A stretch of DNA of 64,000 bases, taken from the NCBI GenBank assembly GCA_000149265.1, contig CH002078.1, positions 184,992 to 248,991 on the forward strand, written 5' to 3'. The number at the start of each line of letters is the position of its first letter. The stretch's first letter is position 1. Below, piece by piece: positions 9,382 through 21,000 of the stretch. The stretch is from Ciona savignyi. Its lineage: Eukaryota; Chordata; Ascidiacea; Phlebobranchia; Cionidae. The notes under the pieces were generated by a model, which was given only the letters and a program-made list of their open reading frames with translations, had not been told where the DNA came from and searched no databases. The translations under genes were made by a program, and so were the position numbers.

Positions 9382-12300
9382 TCACCCTTTAAATGTGCCG
9401 TTATACGCATATCTATCGTAATTTAGTAACTTAAAATCTTCGGCGTAAATTTTACGAAGAATTTCCACATCTGACTCGTCAAGTTCACTAAAATAACTGC
9501 GAGTCGTCAAATCCTTTACAGACTGTGTAATATTTCCGGAAATTGAAACCAGCGTCCGGTTAAAACTGGTTTGCTCCTGTTGTATCCAACCTAACACTTC
9601 GTTTGACTCCTTTACTAAGTTATCAAACCGGATGATATAAGTGTAGTTGACGTGGCAAGGTATACACATGTGGGTTTGTGGACGCCAGTGGATATCCATG
9701 TCTTTTAGATTCATCTTCTTGGAGTACTTCGTCAGAAATCTACAAAACACATATTTGAATCTGCACCTTGAATGAAAATTTTAATGATGTTTTAAAATTG
9801 AAATGTTTCGATGTTATAATCTGACGTTGTGTACTAGATAATTTGGAAATTGCCTGTATGAGAACGTTCCTTTAAGTACTCACGAGGTAATCTGACAATT
9901 GCCACCTTGCGTTTTTCCATTCACGTAAATAAACATCAATATCCTGTGGCATTACATAGGATCAATAAAGTTGTAGCGGCGTAAGTGCCTTGGTTAATTA
10001 GTTCCTTATGTAACAGTATCTTGTACTGTTGTTTATAAGGAAAAGGGAAATGGACTTGCACGACACTTATTAAGAAACTGTGTTGTGATTCATCTAATCC
10101 ATATGGTTCACCACCGTTTTGAATGATCAGCTTGTCGGGTTAGTTTGCAGGTTCCAAACTTGTCGCTAGCTAGCTGGTTTCGTAGTTGGCAAGACACTTG
10201 GCTGACATTGCATAAACCCAGTGAAACGATGGCGTTTGAAAACTAAAGGAATGACTCAATTATACACAGCTCATTGCAATAGCACCGGTAACCCGACGGT
10301 GGACGCGGAATATGCCTTATCTGAAGATTGCCCGTGTGGTATTCCAATTACCAGGACAAACATGAATATTTTATCCTACCACATAAAAAAAGTTATTTAT
10401 CTGGTTGAGTGGTAAAATTGCACGCAAAAAAGAACTTAACACACAACTTACCTTACAAATTGTAAAAACGAAACTTCCCCTGTCTTTAATACGTAAGAAT
10501 ATTCAAGGACTTCTTTTTTCTGCTTTTCGTTCAGATTTCGAAAGTTGGGCAAGGTTTGTAATTTCTCAGGAGTCATCGCCCTAACATTGTTGATGCTGTG
10601 AATGTACAAATGTTGACTATAGTGAATACTGTAGTTTAGTTTATTCATATTTTGCCCTAGTATTAGGAATCAGCAAAGGAAACAAATCACAACACAGAGA
10701 CAGGAAAGACGGGAAAACGAAAAATCGTTAAAAAATATTCTACATTAGATATAGTGGACGCGGCTGCCAAAACTAGGTGAAAAAAACAATAACTTTAAAA
10801 TTAATTAGATAGAAATACAGACATGAAGAAGATTGTGCTGTATCATACTTGTGGGCTCGCGCTTTTTAAATGCTGATTGCTTGTAGTTGGCTGAGCTTGT
10901 TTAGCCGGCTGGCTGCCTTACGGTCTCTGGCGAGCTGCGCAGCGGATAGTGTATAAATTCACTCTCCACAGATCGCCTACAAATAATTATTGTAGCCACG
11001 ATTTGTATAGTCTTAATCTCAGTCTTGAAGTCTATAACTCTTGATTCACTTTAGTTGTATTCTGCGTCTCATTCAATATACGGTTTATTCGCGAAGCGAG
11101 TTACTTAGTACGTTCTACTACAGCATAACGCAAGTTATCTTGTCTGAAGTACGTTAAAGTAGGTTATTTAAATTTCCAGAATATATAGGGAATTTACAAG
11201 GTGCGAAAAGTTTACGTGCCAGACGTTTCACATCTGCACGTTTGACTAACTGTGGGGAATTAGGTGAAAAAACTATGTTAATGATTTAAACGGCAAAAAT
11301 ACAAAAGCCCCGTACAAGGTGATAATTACGTACAAAGTAATAAAACACGAGAGAAAAAACATCAAACGCAAAACAACGACGTTTAAAGTATAAACTATTT
11401 TAGACATAAATTAAAACAAATATATATTATATTAGAGGTGCCACAACATCTCATTTTTTCCACATTTTGTTAAGTTTGAGAATATAAAATCACGGTCTCG
11501 TTGAAATAACAATCGAAGTCATGTGGTGAACGATCTCACGAAGTTTCGAGCATTTTACACGTTCCTGCAAAAACTAGAATAACCTGGTTGGGAGAATTAA
11601 GTACAAAGCTAGAATTGTGCAATCGTGCATTACAATCTGGTGTCATGTATGTAAATGCGTGATAAATGTTATATAATATGTAGTGAAAGTGACATCTCAC
11701 ATTCAAGGTAGCAACGCCACAATATGCATCACATGAGCCATATTTCCATACTTTGCCAGCTAATAAACCAAGGCGTGTACGCCTGGTGACTCACTTCCGA
11801 GTGAGCATGAAATAAATGCAGCGATGATCTCGCTATATGCGACGAAAGCGCAATTAATAAAAACGCAAAAAACAAAAACCGAGCGACCTGTCATATGTAG
11901 GTTTTACGACTCGTAACGAATAAGGGAAATTTTCTTGCGCGGATGTATTTCCATCAACAAACAAATGAAAACTTTTAGTAAGCAGGACTTAAGCCGTGTC
12001 TCGTCATTACTGTGCGGTGTTTGTAAAATCCTGTTTTACACACGAAAAATTTTCGGTTCGGAACATCCGACACATTGACTGAGAGGCGATTAGACAATTA
12101 GACATCGCATTTACATGCGGCGCGATTACCATAGCTATACGAAAGTATGCTGGTATCGTGCATGCAATAAACTGTGGCGTTGTAAAGCGGGGACGCTCAC
12201 TTATTTACACAGCAAGAGCGCAAACGCGCGGGGCAGGGGCTATCTGACTTCGCAGGATAAGAAACAAAACCCGAGCCGGTGCTAAAACGAGTGTGTAATC

Positions 12301-15300
12301 GCTTGAACTAGACGCATAATTTGCGTGAGGCGCGATTAAAAGAAAACTAACGCCTTGTCGGCGCGGTAACAATGAAAACTGGCGCGAACAAACAAAACAA
12401 ACGTCGTTCAACGTGTAAATGCGCCTAATATACCGGATGGGTTGGCGCAGCATGGCATCATTGACTTAAGCTCATGATAGCATAATCGTAAAAGCGTTAC
12501 TGACCTTGTTTAAGATGGAGTGCATGTAGCAATTGTTGAAGGCGCGTTTGCTCTTCGTGTTTGTAAGAAATCTGTAGAGTAAAACACCGATATTATGCAT
12601 TCTTGCAATAGCCTAGTACCATTCAACCAAACCAGGAACACTAGTATTTGCTATCGTTGCAGACCAATAATTACATATAGTATAGAAAATAATAATAAAA
12701 CCCTTTCATATTTCGTAAAGGGAACGTCATCTTGCGTATTCTCTTCTTTCGTCGGCGGAAGCGATGCTTATAAACTTGATTTGTATAGTGAGCGTTGTCT
12801 TGTTGAGTAGTCACCAACTTCGTCCAGCGAACAGGGGCGTTTCTTACTTGATGCTTGAAGTTGCTTGGTTTTGAAATTGCTTCTTAAATAAATTGCGTTG
12901 GGTCACTCGTCGTTGCCAATGTACTTGAAACTTCTAGTTGAAGTTGACGTCGGAAATTGTTCGTTTCGGGAAGGTGCGTGTCCATAATCACGTCGGGCTC
13001 ATCAATGTGGGCTCGCGCTTTTTAAATGCTGATTGCTTCTGCTAGTAGCTTTTTGATAGAGATCTTTATTCTGGTTACTTTGAACTTGACATAGCTTGCT
13101 CTGTCCTCAAAAAGCCCACTAATATAGTTTTATAGTCACGACTTGTAAAGTCTTGATCTCAAACTCTCAGTATAACTTTTGCTTCACTTTAGTTGTATTC
13201 TGCGTCTCATTCAATATACGGTTTATTCGCGAAGCGAGTTACTTAGTACGTTCTACTACAGCATAACGCAAGTTATCTTGTCTGAAGTACGTTAAAGTAG
13301 GTTATTTAAATTTCCAGAATATATAGGGAATTTACAAGGTGCGAAAAGTTTACGTGCCAGACGTTTCACATCTGCACGTTTGACTAACTGTGGGGAATTA
13401 GGTGAAAAAACTATGTTAATGATTTAAACGGCAAAAATACAAAAGCCCCGTACAAGGTGATAATTACGTACAAAGTAATAAAACACGAGAGAAAAAACAT
13501 CAAACGCAAAACAACGACGTTTAAAGTATAAACTATTTTAGACATAAATTAAAACAAATATATATTATATTAGAGGTGCCACATACTTTCTAGCCAAAGC
13601 AATTCGAAAATTAATTTATGTTTATTCTGGTGCAACATTTAAAAAAAATGTGTGTATTTTAGTAATTTTTTTTATTTCTAGATTGCTCGAACGAGTTTTA
13701 ACTCTTCTAAAGTGTGTGGCGATCCGTGTGATTCTCTTTTAACTAAGTGTGTTTTCAACTCACTTCCATATACATTGACTCTTTTAACTTAAGAACACCA
13801 GAAAATTATTTAGCTAGAATGTTCGTTTTTAGCCCCGTGGATGGGAGAATGCAATCACACGAACAATCGTTAGATCACATCGCTCCAACCGTCCACGAGT
13901 TACACGAGATATTGCAATATTGTGTGGTGTGATTGAACATTCCTTAAATTTAAGTAAAACACATGAATCCGCTAGGTCTAGACAAACTGCACAACCGACT
14001 AAATAGCGACCAATTTCTTGCCTGTAACCTTTTGTCTAAAAGTCGATGTACTAATCCACCAAGCCAATCGGTATAACGTGCGTTTAACAGTTAGTATATG
14101 CAATGGCCATACACCTTTAACTTCAGTGTGGCCTAAATAAGATCGTTACAGGCGACGCCATTAACGATTATTATACAAAAACCTGCGGTTCATGCTAGGC
14201 CAATATAAATCGGTCACTATTAAAATTAGAGTTAAAATGGAAATAGGAGAAAAATCAAGGAAAGTTGCACATCGCAGTTAAATGGCACATTGTTGTTAGT
14301 TGGGTGCTGTTGCTTAATCTTGCGAAATGCTCGTACAAATATAGGATCCGTCTAACGTGTTAATACAAGTGGTGTAAAATATCTCGACCCATTATTTCAT
14401 CTGTTTACATGTTTTCTTGGTGTCTATGTTTAAGTATTATAATACACGTCATAAACGTTTTACGGAATAATGGGCAATTGTGGTAAACCACCTATACTAG
14501 ATCGCATGGCAAAGAGTTCTTTCTTTTCGATTCAGTTAGTGTACAAGCAGCAGTGTATGATTTTATTCCGCATTTTTACTGTTAAAATCGTAAAAAGCCA
14601 CAAGTTTAGTAACTGTGTTTGCTATATATAATTTATGGACTCGTAAAATGAACTAATTTATTTATCTTATTTACTGTAAAAACCGTATCCTATCGTCATA
14701 TTGCCGCATCTAACCGTATCAACTCTTACCACCAATTATAACCCAGGATAAAACTGTGTTTAATATTTTACGATACGCGTCATTTTCAAACTAGAAAACT
14801 GTTGCTTCAACCGTCATCATATTAGGTGTCGTTAACACAACGTTGACATTTACTTGATGATATAACGATAAGACTAAGTTCGAGCACGAGCTAGCTAACC
14901 ACAAAACCAACAACGTCTATGTCATAATGATAAATCCGGTATTGGAAAACGTAAGTGGAATGCTATGTACCAATATAAGCAAACACTACAATTTAGTTGT
15001 GTGTGCACCAAACATGTGAAGCCAAAGTGGATAATTTAACAATTAAACACGACATTGTACCAAGCCCTGTTTTCTGGAATCATCTATAACACCTTGCAAA
15101 GCATATGAGTTTATGATAGATAGGTAAAACACTTTGCCTATGATCTTTTTTATATGTTCATCCGGAATTAACGAGACATACAGTTTTAAGACAAAATTCT
15201 GTTTCAAAACAATTTTTTTTCTATGGAATCAAAGTGCATTACTATATTCCAACTTTTAATAAGGAAACGTAAAAAAATTAAGAGGTTAAAAACATCATAT

Positions 15301-17278
15301 TTTAAACATTGTAAAATCTCCTTTAACGTGACAGCGCAAGAGGCAATCGAACGATTGGGCGATTTACCATTACCATGGGTACAATTAACTTACCTTAGCC
15401 CATGAATGTGCAAGCTTGCTTGGTCTTTTGCTATTTGTTTCCCCACAGTATTGCGGTAATAGGGGTGATTACCTTGGTCGGATAACTTGTTACGGTAAGC
15501 TGACACAAGTCGTTCAAAAGGATGTCTGGTAACCAGGATATTGGTGTAGTTGTGTAGTAGCTCGATGGCTTCTTCATTCGTTTTAAGTCTGAATTATAAT
15601 TGTTTTTGATTTGCTAAATATTTAATTCTATTGAGTAATACAATCGGGCTGCACCAAGAAGAGAAAAAAGTAGAAAAAAGTAAAAGAGTAGATTGCTCAC
15701 CTAAACTATGAAAACTAATTATACCTTCCCCCAGACTAATATTAACCCCAGAACTAACTCCGACTTTAAATCCTACGCTAACACTGGACCCACTAACCTA
15801 ATCTTCAGTTTTGTGTGCTGTTTTTCTCCTATCTCCCCCCCGTTTCAGTGTTCTCCAAAGAATTGACTAAAAATTAAACTTATTGTATATTTAGCATTGG
15901 ATGACTTACTTTGAAAAGAGTTGATTAGGAATCATCGACAAAGCCCACTTTTTCATTGTTTTAGCAGTTATCTCCCCTTCAAAGCCGCCCAGTTTTAACA
16001 ACGCTATTTGCCATGACGTGCTTGCAACCTGAAGAGGTTATAACGAGGTTTGTCATTTGTTGCGTGCTGCCGTGAAGTTGTGGGATCGAAACTAGGCGCT
16101 GGCTAATTTATTGTGTGTTTTGGCAAGACATTTAAAACAGACATCACATAGAATACAGAACAAATGTTGCATTTTGTAATAATGTAATTTCTTTCCTGCA
16201 TTATTTTTCTCGTGAAGGTATATGCATGCATATGCATAAAAAATATGCATGTTCTATCCTACTTTTTCATAAAGGTGGTCACTCTTTACCGCCAGAGCGG
16301 AAATAGTTGCGCTAACATTGGATACGTTTAACCGTTGATGCATTCAAATAAAGTACAGGCTTTATCACAATGTTACCCGTTGCAAGCCTTACCCTTGAAG
16401 TATACTCTCCAAAAACCTGCTTTAACCTTCGAATGGTAGTAACATTGTAGCCAGGCCCACGTAATAAAACAAAACTTACCTTGGGCGTTTCACAAAGCAT
16501 TGTTTTAGCGCTGTGGCTGTATTTAAATCTGTCCGTTCTTAACGGTACTTTGTTTGTTGGGTCATTGTATGTTACTGCACATAGTTCACGAATAGATTCG
16601 GCTCGTTTGATATATTTGTCTCTCTCGGATACTACTTGTATCTTTCTATTTGCTGGAATACATTATCCGGGTTAAGTATTTTTTTTGTTTCCAAAATGAA
16701 AACACAAAGCAGGGCCCGGATGATAAATGAAAAAAAAACGGTGATGGCTATTTCTATAGATAGAATAACGGAAGGCATGGTTATCATATGGCCGATCGTC
16801 AGAGAACTTACTCACTCACACTGTCAATTAAAGAGCGCTGTGAGTTAAGGTTAAATAATTATGTTCCCATTTAGGTTGTAAAAACCGACTGGGATATGCG
16901 CCTGGGAAAATAAACATACGGGCCTTTGTCAGATCACCTCGCGCCCATCGTCGGCACACCGCAGCTACTGCAGTGTGTTGTCTATGATTCAGACGTTCCT
17001 TATATTTGGTAGAAGCCATTATTCCACTGGGTTCTGGTAATGTCCGTAAAGTGTCTTGCTAAAGGACTCAACTCAAAACTGACCAGCTAGTGACCAGTTT
17101 CGAATCTGAACCATTCGGCTGAAGACGACGTTCTAAGCTAATCGGCCGGAAAAATAAACTTACCGAAAAAAGACCACTTTGTAGAATTGAAGGAAGCCAA
17201 GTTATTAATTACGACTATAGTAATACAGGTGATGGTAATTAAACCAAGGATCACAGTCTTATACAATTTTCGTTTCAT
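9382..17278 (-). CDS. ST1: carbohydrate sulfotransferase (HNK-1ST/CHST8-14 type), six exons
   Basis: Predicted type II Golgi membrane enzyme transferring sulfate from PAPS to a glycan. Exons on the minus strand: 17164-17278 (ATG), 16480-16652, 15910-16028, 15394-15588, 10452-10595, 9382-9739 (stop). All junctions are GT-AG and phase-consistent (1, 0, 2, 2, 2), giving 367 residues, a usual family length. Exon 1 encodes a basic start and one membrane span. The exon 2/3 junction forms the 5'-phosphosulfate loop CETPKVASTSW (family pattern PKV..T.W). Exon 4 carries the 3'-phosphate motif VTRHPFERLVSAYRNK. Exon 6 carries HWRPQTHMCIPC, like the family's W.P....C.PC segment. Sequons include NYT and NIT. 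Intron 4 (4.8 kb) contains an LTR element and SINEs. The acceptor substrate cannot be told from sequence. No disabling change was seen. Confidence 0.88.
9880..10390 (+). repeat. SINE fragments in ST1 introns 4 and 5
   Basis: 9880-9960 is a SINE tail ('attcacgtaaataaacatca'). 10115-10385 is a longer copy ('gggttagtttgcaggttcca', 'cagtgaaacgatgg', 'aacccgacggtgg', tail 'tgaatattttatcctacc'). Both lie in intron 5 (9740-10451). ST3 intron 5 has matching fragments at 51500-51900, so these insertions predate the gene duplication. Confidence 0.55.
10625..10849. repeat. About 200-bp interspersed repeat (GCGGACGCGGC family)
   Basis: Shares 'tttagtttattcat', 'ccctagtatt', 'gtggacgcggctgccaaa' and similar blocks with 26015-26235, 34632-34900, 50875-50990, 52140-52390 and, inverted, 53270-53430. 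Three of these occupy the same place next to exon 5 of ST1, ST2 and ST3. Non-coding. Confidence 0.6.
10850..11445. repeat. LTR copy A of the non-coding element
   Basis: 596 bp. The last roughly 399 bp (from 'cactttagttgtattctgcg') are essentially identical to LTR copy B. The segment after the first 33 bp, up to about 11020, is largely unlike copy B. Confidence 0.85.
13006..13583. repeat. LTR copy B of the non-coding element
   Basis: 578 bp. Shares the first 33 bp and the last roughly 398 bp with copy A. The intervening segment of about 150 bp differs, so the pair is mosaic. Confidence 0.85.
13825..14080 (-). repeat. SINE copy in ST1 intron 4
   Basis: 'ccccgtggatgggagaatgc', 'tcacatcgctccaaccgtcc' and 'gcgaccaatttcttgcctg'. 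ST3 has the same insertion at 52660-52905 in the equivalent intron, so it predates the duplication of these genes. Confidence 0.6.
14081..15393. other. ST1 intron 4, remaining part
   Basis: Alignable by eye to ST3 intron 4 (52910-54250), including 'cgttacaggcgac' and 'ttaggtgtcgttaacacaac'. ST2 lacks most of it. No coding signal. Confidence 0.5.
16890..17155 (-). repeat. SINE copy in ST1 intron 1
   Basis: 'cagatcacctcgcgcccatc', 'ctgcagtgtgttgtctatga', 'gacgttcc' and 'gtgaccagtttcgaatctg'. The equivalent copy is in ST3 intron 1 (55650-55945), and a decayed remnant is in ST2 intron 1 (about 33250-33440). Confidence 0.65.
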
Positions 17279-18033
17279 AATTCATGTAATTTAAGATACT
17301 TCTTTCTAAGATACTACACCTAAGCAGAACCATAAGAAATATTCACATAAACAAGACTTTAAAATTATAACAAAGTAAGTAATTATTAACGAAAAGCCTT
17401 TGCGATTTTCTGTCAGACAAGATCGATTGATATGACGTGGTTCACTGGTACAAGGTCAAAGTCGGCTGTATTATAAGTCGATACAGGTAAACAAAACTAA
17501 TACGCACGTCTGGAACAACGCCTACGTTCATAAATCAAGTTTGTTGTAAAACACTGAATTAAACCACAGAGTGCAAAAAAGCTAACTCGGTAAACAAACG
17601 ACGTAATATACCGTTCCTATAGGTAATACCAGTTTATTCTACATCGTAAAATTATCAAGTAGAATTAAATATTTGTCAAGGGCATAGCTGAATTCGGTTG
17701 TTCAGTTAGGTCATGGACGAACTGGTAAGTTAAATAAGTTTATTTATAAATTTGTGTATACAGAAAGGACGTATATAAACCTTCGACCGTTTGCAGCTAG
17801 TATGTTTTATAATAAATTTAAGATTTCGTACAACCTGATAATTAGGGCGTTCACATTAACATTTGCACTAATCATGCCGGTGCATGGTTGAAAGAAATTG
17901 CCCATGTATCTCAGATTATCTTCTGCCACGATTGTGCAAAAAAAGGCGAAAGTGAAAGAAATCCCGATTTTGTGGGGAAAGTGTGGTGATTATCAATTTG
18001 ATACTATCGACGTTTTGACTGATCGTTTGGTTT
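17279..18033. other. Upstream region of ST1
   Basis: This is the 5' flank, conserved in part with the flanks of ST2 (33563-34060) and ST3 (56078-56800), for example 'gaaaagcctttgc', 'gatatgacgtgg' and 'cactggtacaaggt'. Conservation across all three copies suggests the promoter or 5' UTR was duplicated with the gene. No core promoter element can be assigned. Confidence 0.45.
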
Positions 18034-21000
18034 AGATGGCGTATAACCAATTAAGACCTCTATGAACGGCAGGATGTGACGAGTGGTACCCTCCATGAGT
18101 CATCGTTTTTAAACGAGTGTTTTGCTGAGTAACAATGGTGGTGATTCCCCAATATTTGTTTGGTTGAAAGCAGCATGTGCTAGACTGCGCGCCGGTGTTT
18201 TCGTTTAGCTGAGAAGTTTTGTAATCGTGGAGCAGTGCTTTGTAAAATAAAGGTGTTGATTGTGCATTTGCTAGCTTTTTTGTTGAAAAAAAGTTGCCGA
18301 TGTACGAAGGGTATGGGCTCAAAATTTTTAAACAAAATTTTGTAGGATTTTGAGTTAAGGTTGCAGATCCAAGGTTCAATTTTAAATTGTGAAAAAATCT
18401 AAGACTTCCTATGTCAGGATTTTGAGTGACAGTCGTTTTTGTGAGGTCAGTTTGCATTGGAGAGATAGAGAAAATAATTAGTTGAACGCCTCCTAAATGA
18501 AAAACGGGCCATTTTGAATTTTTTGCCAAAATCTCCAAATTTTTTGAAATTTGAGTGTGGATAAATGCTACTAGTTAACTGTTTATCTAAAATATTATTT
18601 AATTAATTACTTATGCTAATTAGAAATTTAATTAATTAGTCATTTTTCCTCATTTTTGGTCATTTTTACTCCGGTAGAAGGTCGTTCGGATATTGTTTCA
18701 AGAACTTAACTTCAAATGGCTTTTATTAATACCAGACAATCTTTCGATACAGGCTGTTAATCCGATTTGTGATATCGGACTGGAAAATGTAGTCTCTTAT
18801 TGGTAACCAAATGTGTACCGTTTTTTTTCATATTTTTCAATTTTTGTGCAGGTGTGAAAGCCTAGATGTGTTGTTGGACACTTATGCATACAGAAGATAT
18901 AAAAACTTACCAATCCTTACCATCCTTGATTGTCAAACATTGCTGAAAGAAGTGGAGGCGGACAAAATGTGGTCACACGAGGCTCAAAAGTGACATTGGG
19001 TGTGTTTTATTAATCAAAAACAACTATTTGTACCCTGGTTATGGACTTTAAACCTTTCAAATTACAGTGAAAAATGTGCTGAAACTTGTGAAACATTAAG
19101 CAGTAAATTTTAATGTCTACGAAGAGTTTCAGTCATCACCAGTGACACTGTCGCCAAATGAAATCTACAGAATGACCACCCTTCAGTCGAAGGCCTGTAA
19201 TAGCCGAAGCAGTAAACAGAAACGGTTAAAATTTGGACAAGAGTCTCACAGAATGACCTCTACTAGTAAGTTCAAACAGTTTAAACCAAACTGGCACGGT
19301 CACCGTTTCCAAGATGGCGTATAACCAATTAAGACCTCTATGAACGGCAGGATGTGACGAGTGGTACCCTCCATGAGTCATCGTTTTTAAACGAGTGTTT
19401 TGCTGAGTAACAATGGTGGTGATTCCCCAATGTTTGTTTGGTTGAAAGCAGCATGTGCTAGGCTGCGCGCCGGTGTTCTCGTTTAGCTAAGAAGTTTTGT
19501 ATTCGTGGAGCAGTGCTTTGTAAAATAAAGGTGTTGATTGTGCATCTGCTAGCTGTTTTGTTGGAAGAAAGTTGCCGATGTACGAAGGGGTATGGGCTCA
19601 AAATTTTTAAACAAAATCTTGTAGGATTTTGAGTTAAGGTTGCAGATCCAAGGTTCAATTTTAAATTGTGAAAAAATTAAGACTTCCTATGTCCGGATTT
19701 TGAGTGACAGTCGTTTTTGTGAGGTCAGTTTGCATTGGAGAGATAGGGAGAATAATTAGTTGAACGCCTCCTAAATGAAAAACGGGCCATTTTGAATTTT
19801 TGCCAAAATCTCCAAATTTTTTGAAATTTGAGTGTGGATAAATGCTACTAGTTAACTGTTTATCTAAAATCTTACTTAATTAATTACTTATGCTAATTAG
19901 CAATTTAATTAATTAGTCATTTTTCCTCATTTTTGGTCATTTTTACTCCGGTAGAAGGTCGTTCGGATATTGTTTCAAGAACTTAACTTCGAATGGCTTT
20001 TATAAATACCAGACAATCTTTCGATACAGGCTGTTAATCCGATTTGTGATATCGGACTGGAAAATGTAGTCCTCTTATTGGTAACCACATGTGTACCGTT
20101 TTTTTTTCATATTTTTCAATTTTTGGGCAGGTGTGAAGGCCTAGATGTGTTGTTGGACACTTATGCATACAGAAGATATAAAAACTTACCAATCCTTACC
20201 ATCCTTGATTGTCAAACATTGCTGAAAGAAGTGGAGGCGGACAAAATGTGGTCACACGAGGCTCAAAAGTGACATTGGGTGTGTTTTATTACTCAAAAAC
20301 AACTATTTGTATCCTGGTTATGGACTTTAAACCTTTCAAATTACAGTGAAAAATGTGCTGAAACTTGTGAAACATTAAGCAGTGAATTTTAATGTCTACG
20401 AAGAGTTTCAGTCATCACCAGTGACACTGTCGCCAAATGAAATCTACAGAATGACCACCCTTCAGTCGAAGGCCTGTAATAGCCGAAGCAGTAAACAGAA
20501 ACGGTTAAAATTTGGACCGGAGTCTCACAGAATGACCTCTACTAGTAAGTTCAAACAGTTTAAACCAAACTGGCACGGTCACCGTTTCCAAGATGGCGTA
20601 TAACCAATTAAGACCTCTATGAACGGCAGGATGTGACGAGTGGTACGCCTCCATGACGTGCATCGTTTTTAAACGAGTGTTTTTCTGAGTAACAATGGTG
20701 GTGATTCCCCAATGTTTGTTTGGTTGAAAGCAGCATGTGCTAGGCTGCGCGCCGGTGTTCTCGTTTAGCTAAGAAGTTTTGTATTCGTGGAGCAGTGCTT
20801 TGTAAAATAAAGGTGTTGATTGTGCATCTGCTAGCTGTTTTGTTAAAAAAAAGTTGCCGATGTACGAAGGGGTATGGGCTCAAAATTTAAAATTAGTCCG
20901 GCCCGTTGGTCTAACGGTTAAGTGCGTCGCCTTTCAATCGAAAGGTTGAAGGTGCGAAACTGCTAGCTAGCTAATCGGTTGTGTTCTTGGGCAAGGCACT

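Larger units (their letters stand above)
10850..13583. mobile_element. Non-coding LTR retroelement in ST1 intron 4
   Basis: Terminal direct repeats 10850-11445 and 13006-13583 both begin TGTGGGCTCGCGC and end GAGGTGCCACA. The flanking 4-bp duplication is 'tact' (10846-10849 and 13584-13587). ST3 keeps the unoccupied site ('gtaatactttctagctgaag', about 52391). The 1.56-kb interior has no gag, protease or RT signature, so the element must depend on enzymes supplied elsewhere. A purine-rich stretch next to LTR 10850-11445, read on the minus strand, hints at minus orientation. Element class (Gypsy, BEL or other) is not determined. Confidence 0.85.

Noticed and set aside
12205..12453. Minus-strand 82-codon ORF inside the non-coding LTR element
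   Set aside because: No gag, pol or other motif; isolated in a 1.5-kb interior otherwise full of stops.
10850..13583. Two separate solo LTRs
   Set aside because: The outer flanks share a 4-bp duplication and the paralogue shows one continuous empty site, which supports a single insertion.
16481..16848. Plus-strand ORFs over ST1 exon 2
   Set aside because: They are antisense shadows of the sulfotransferase exon and its intron.
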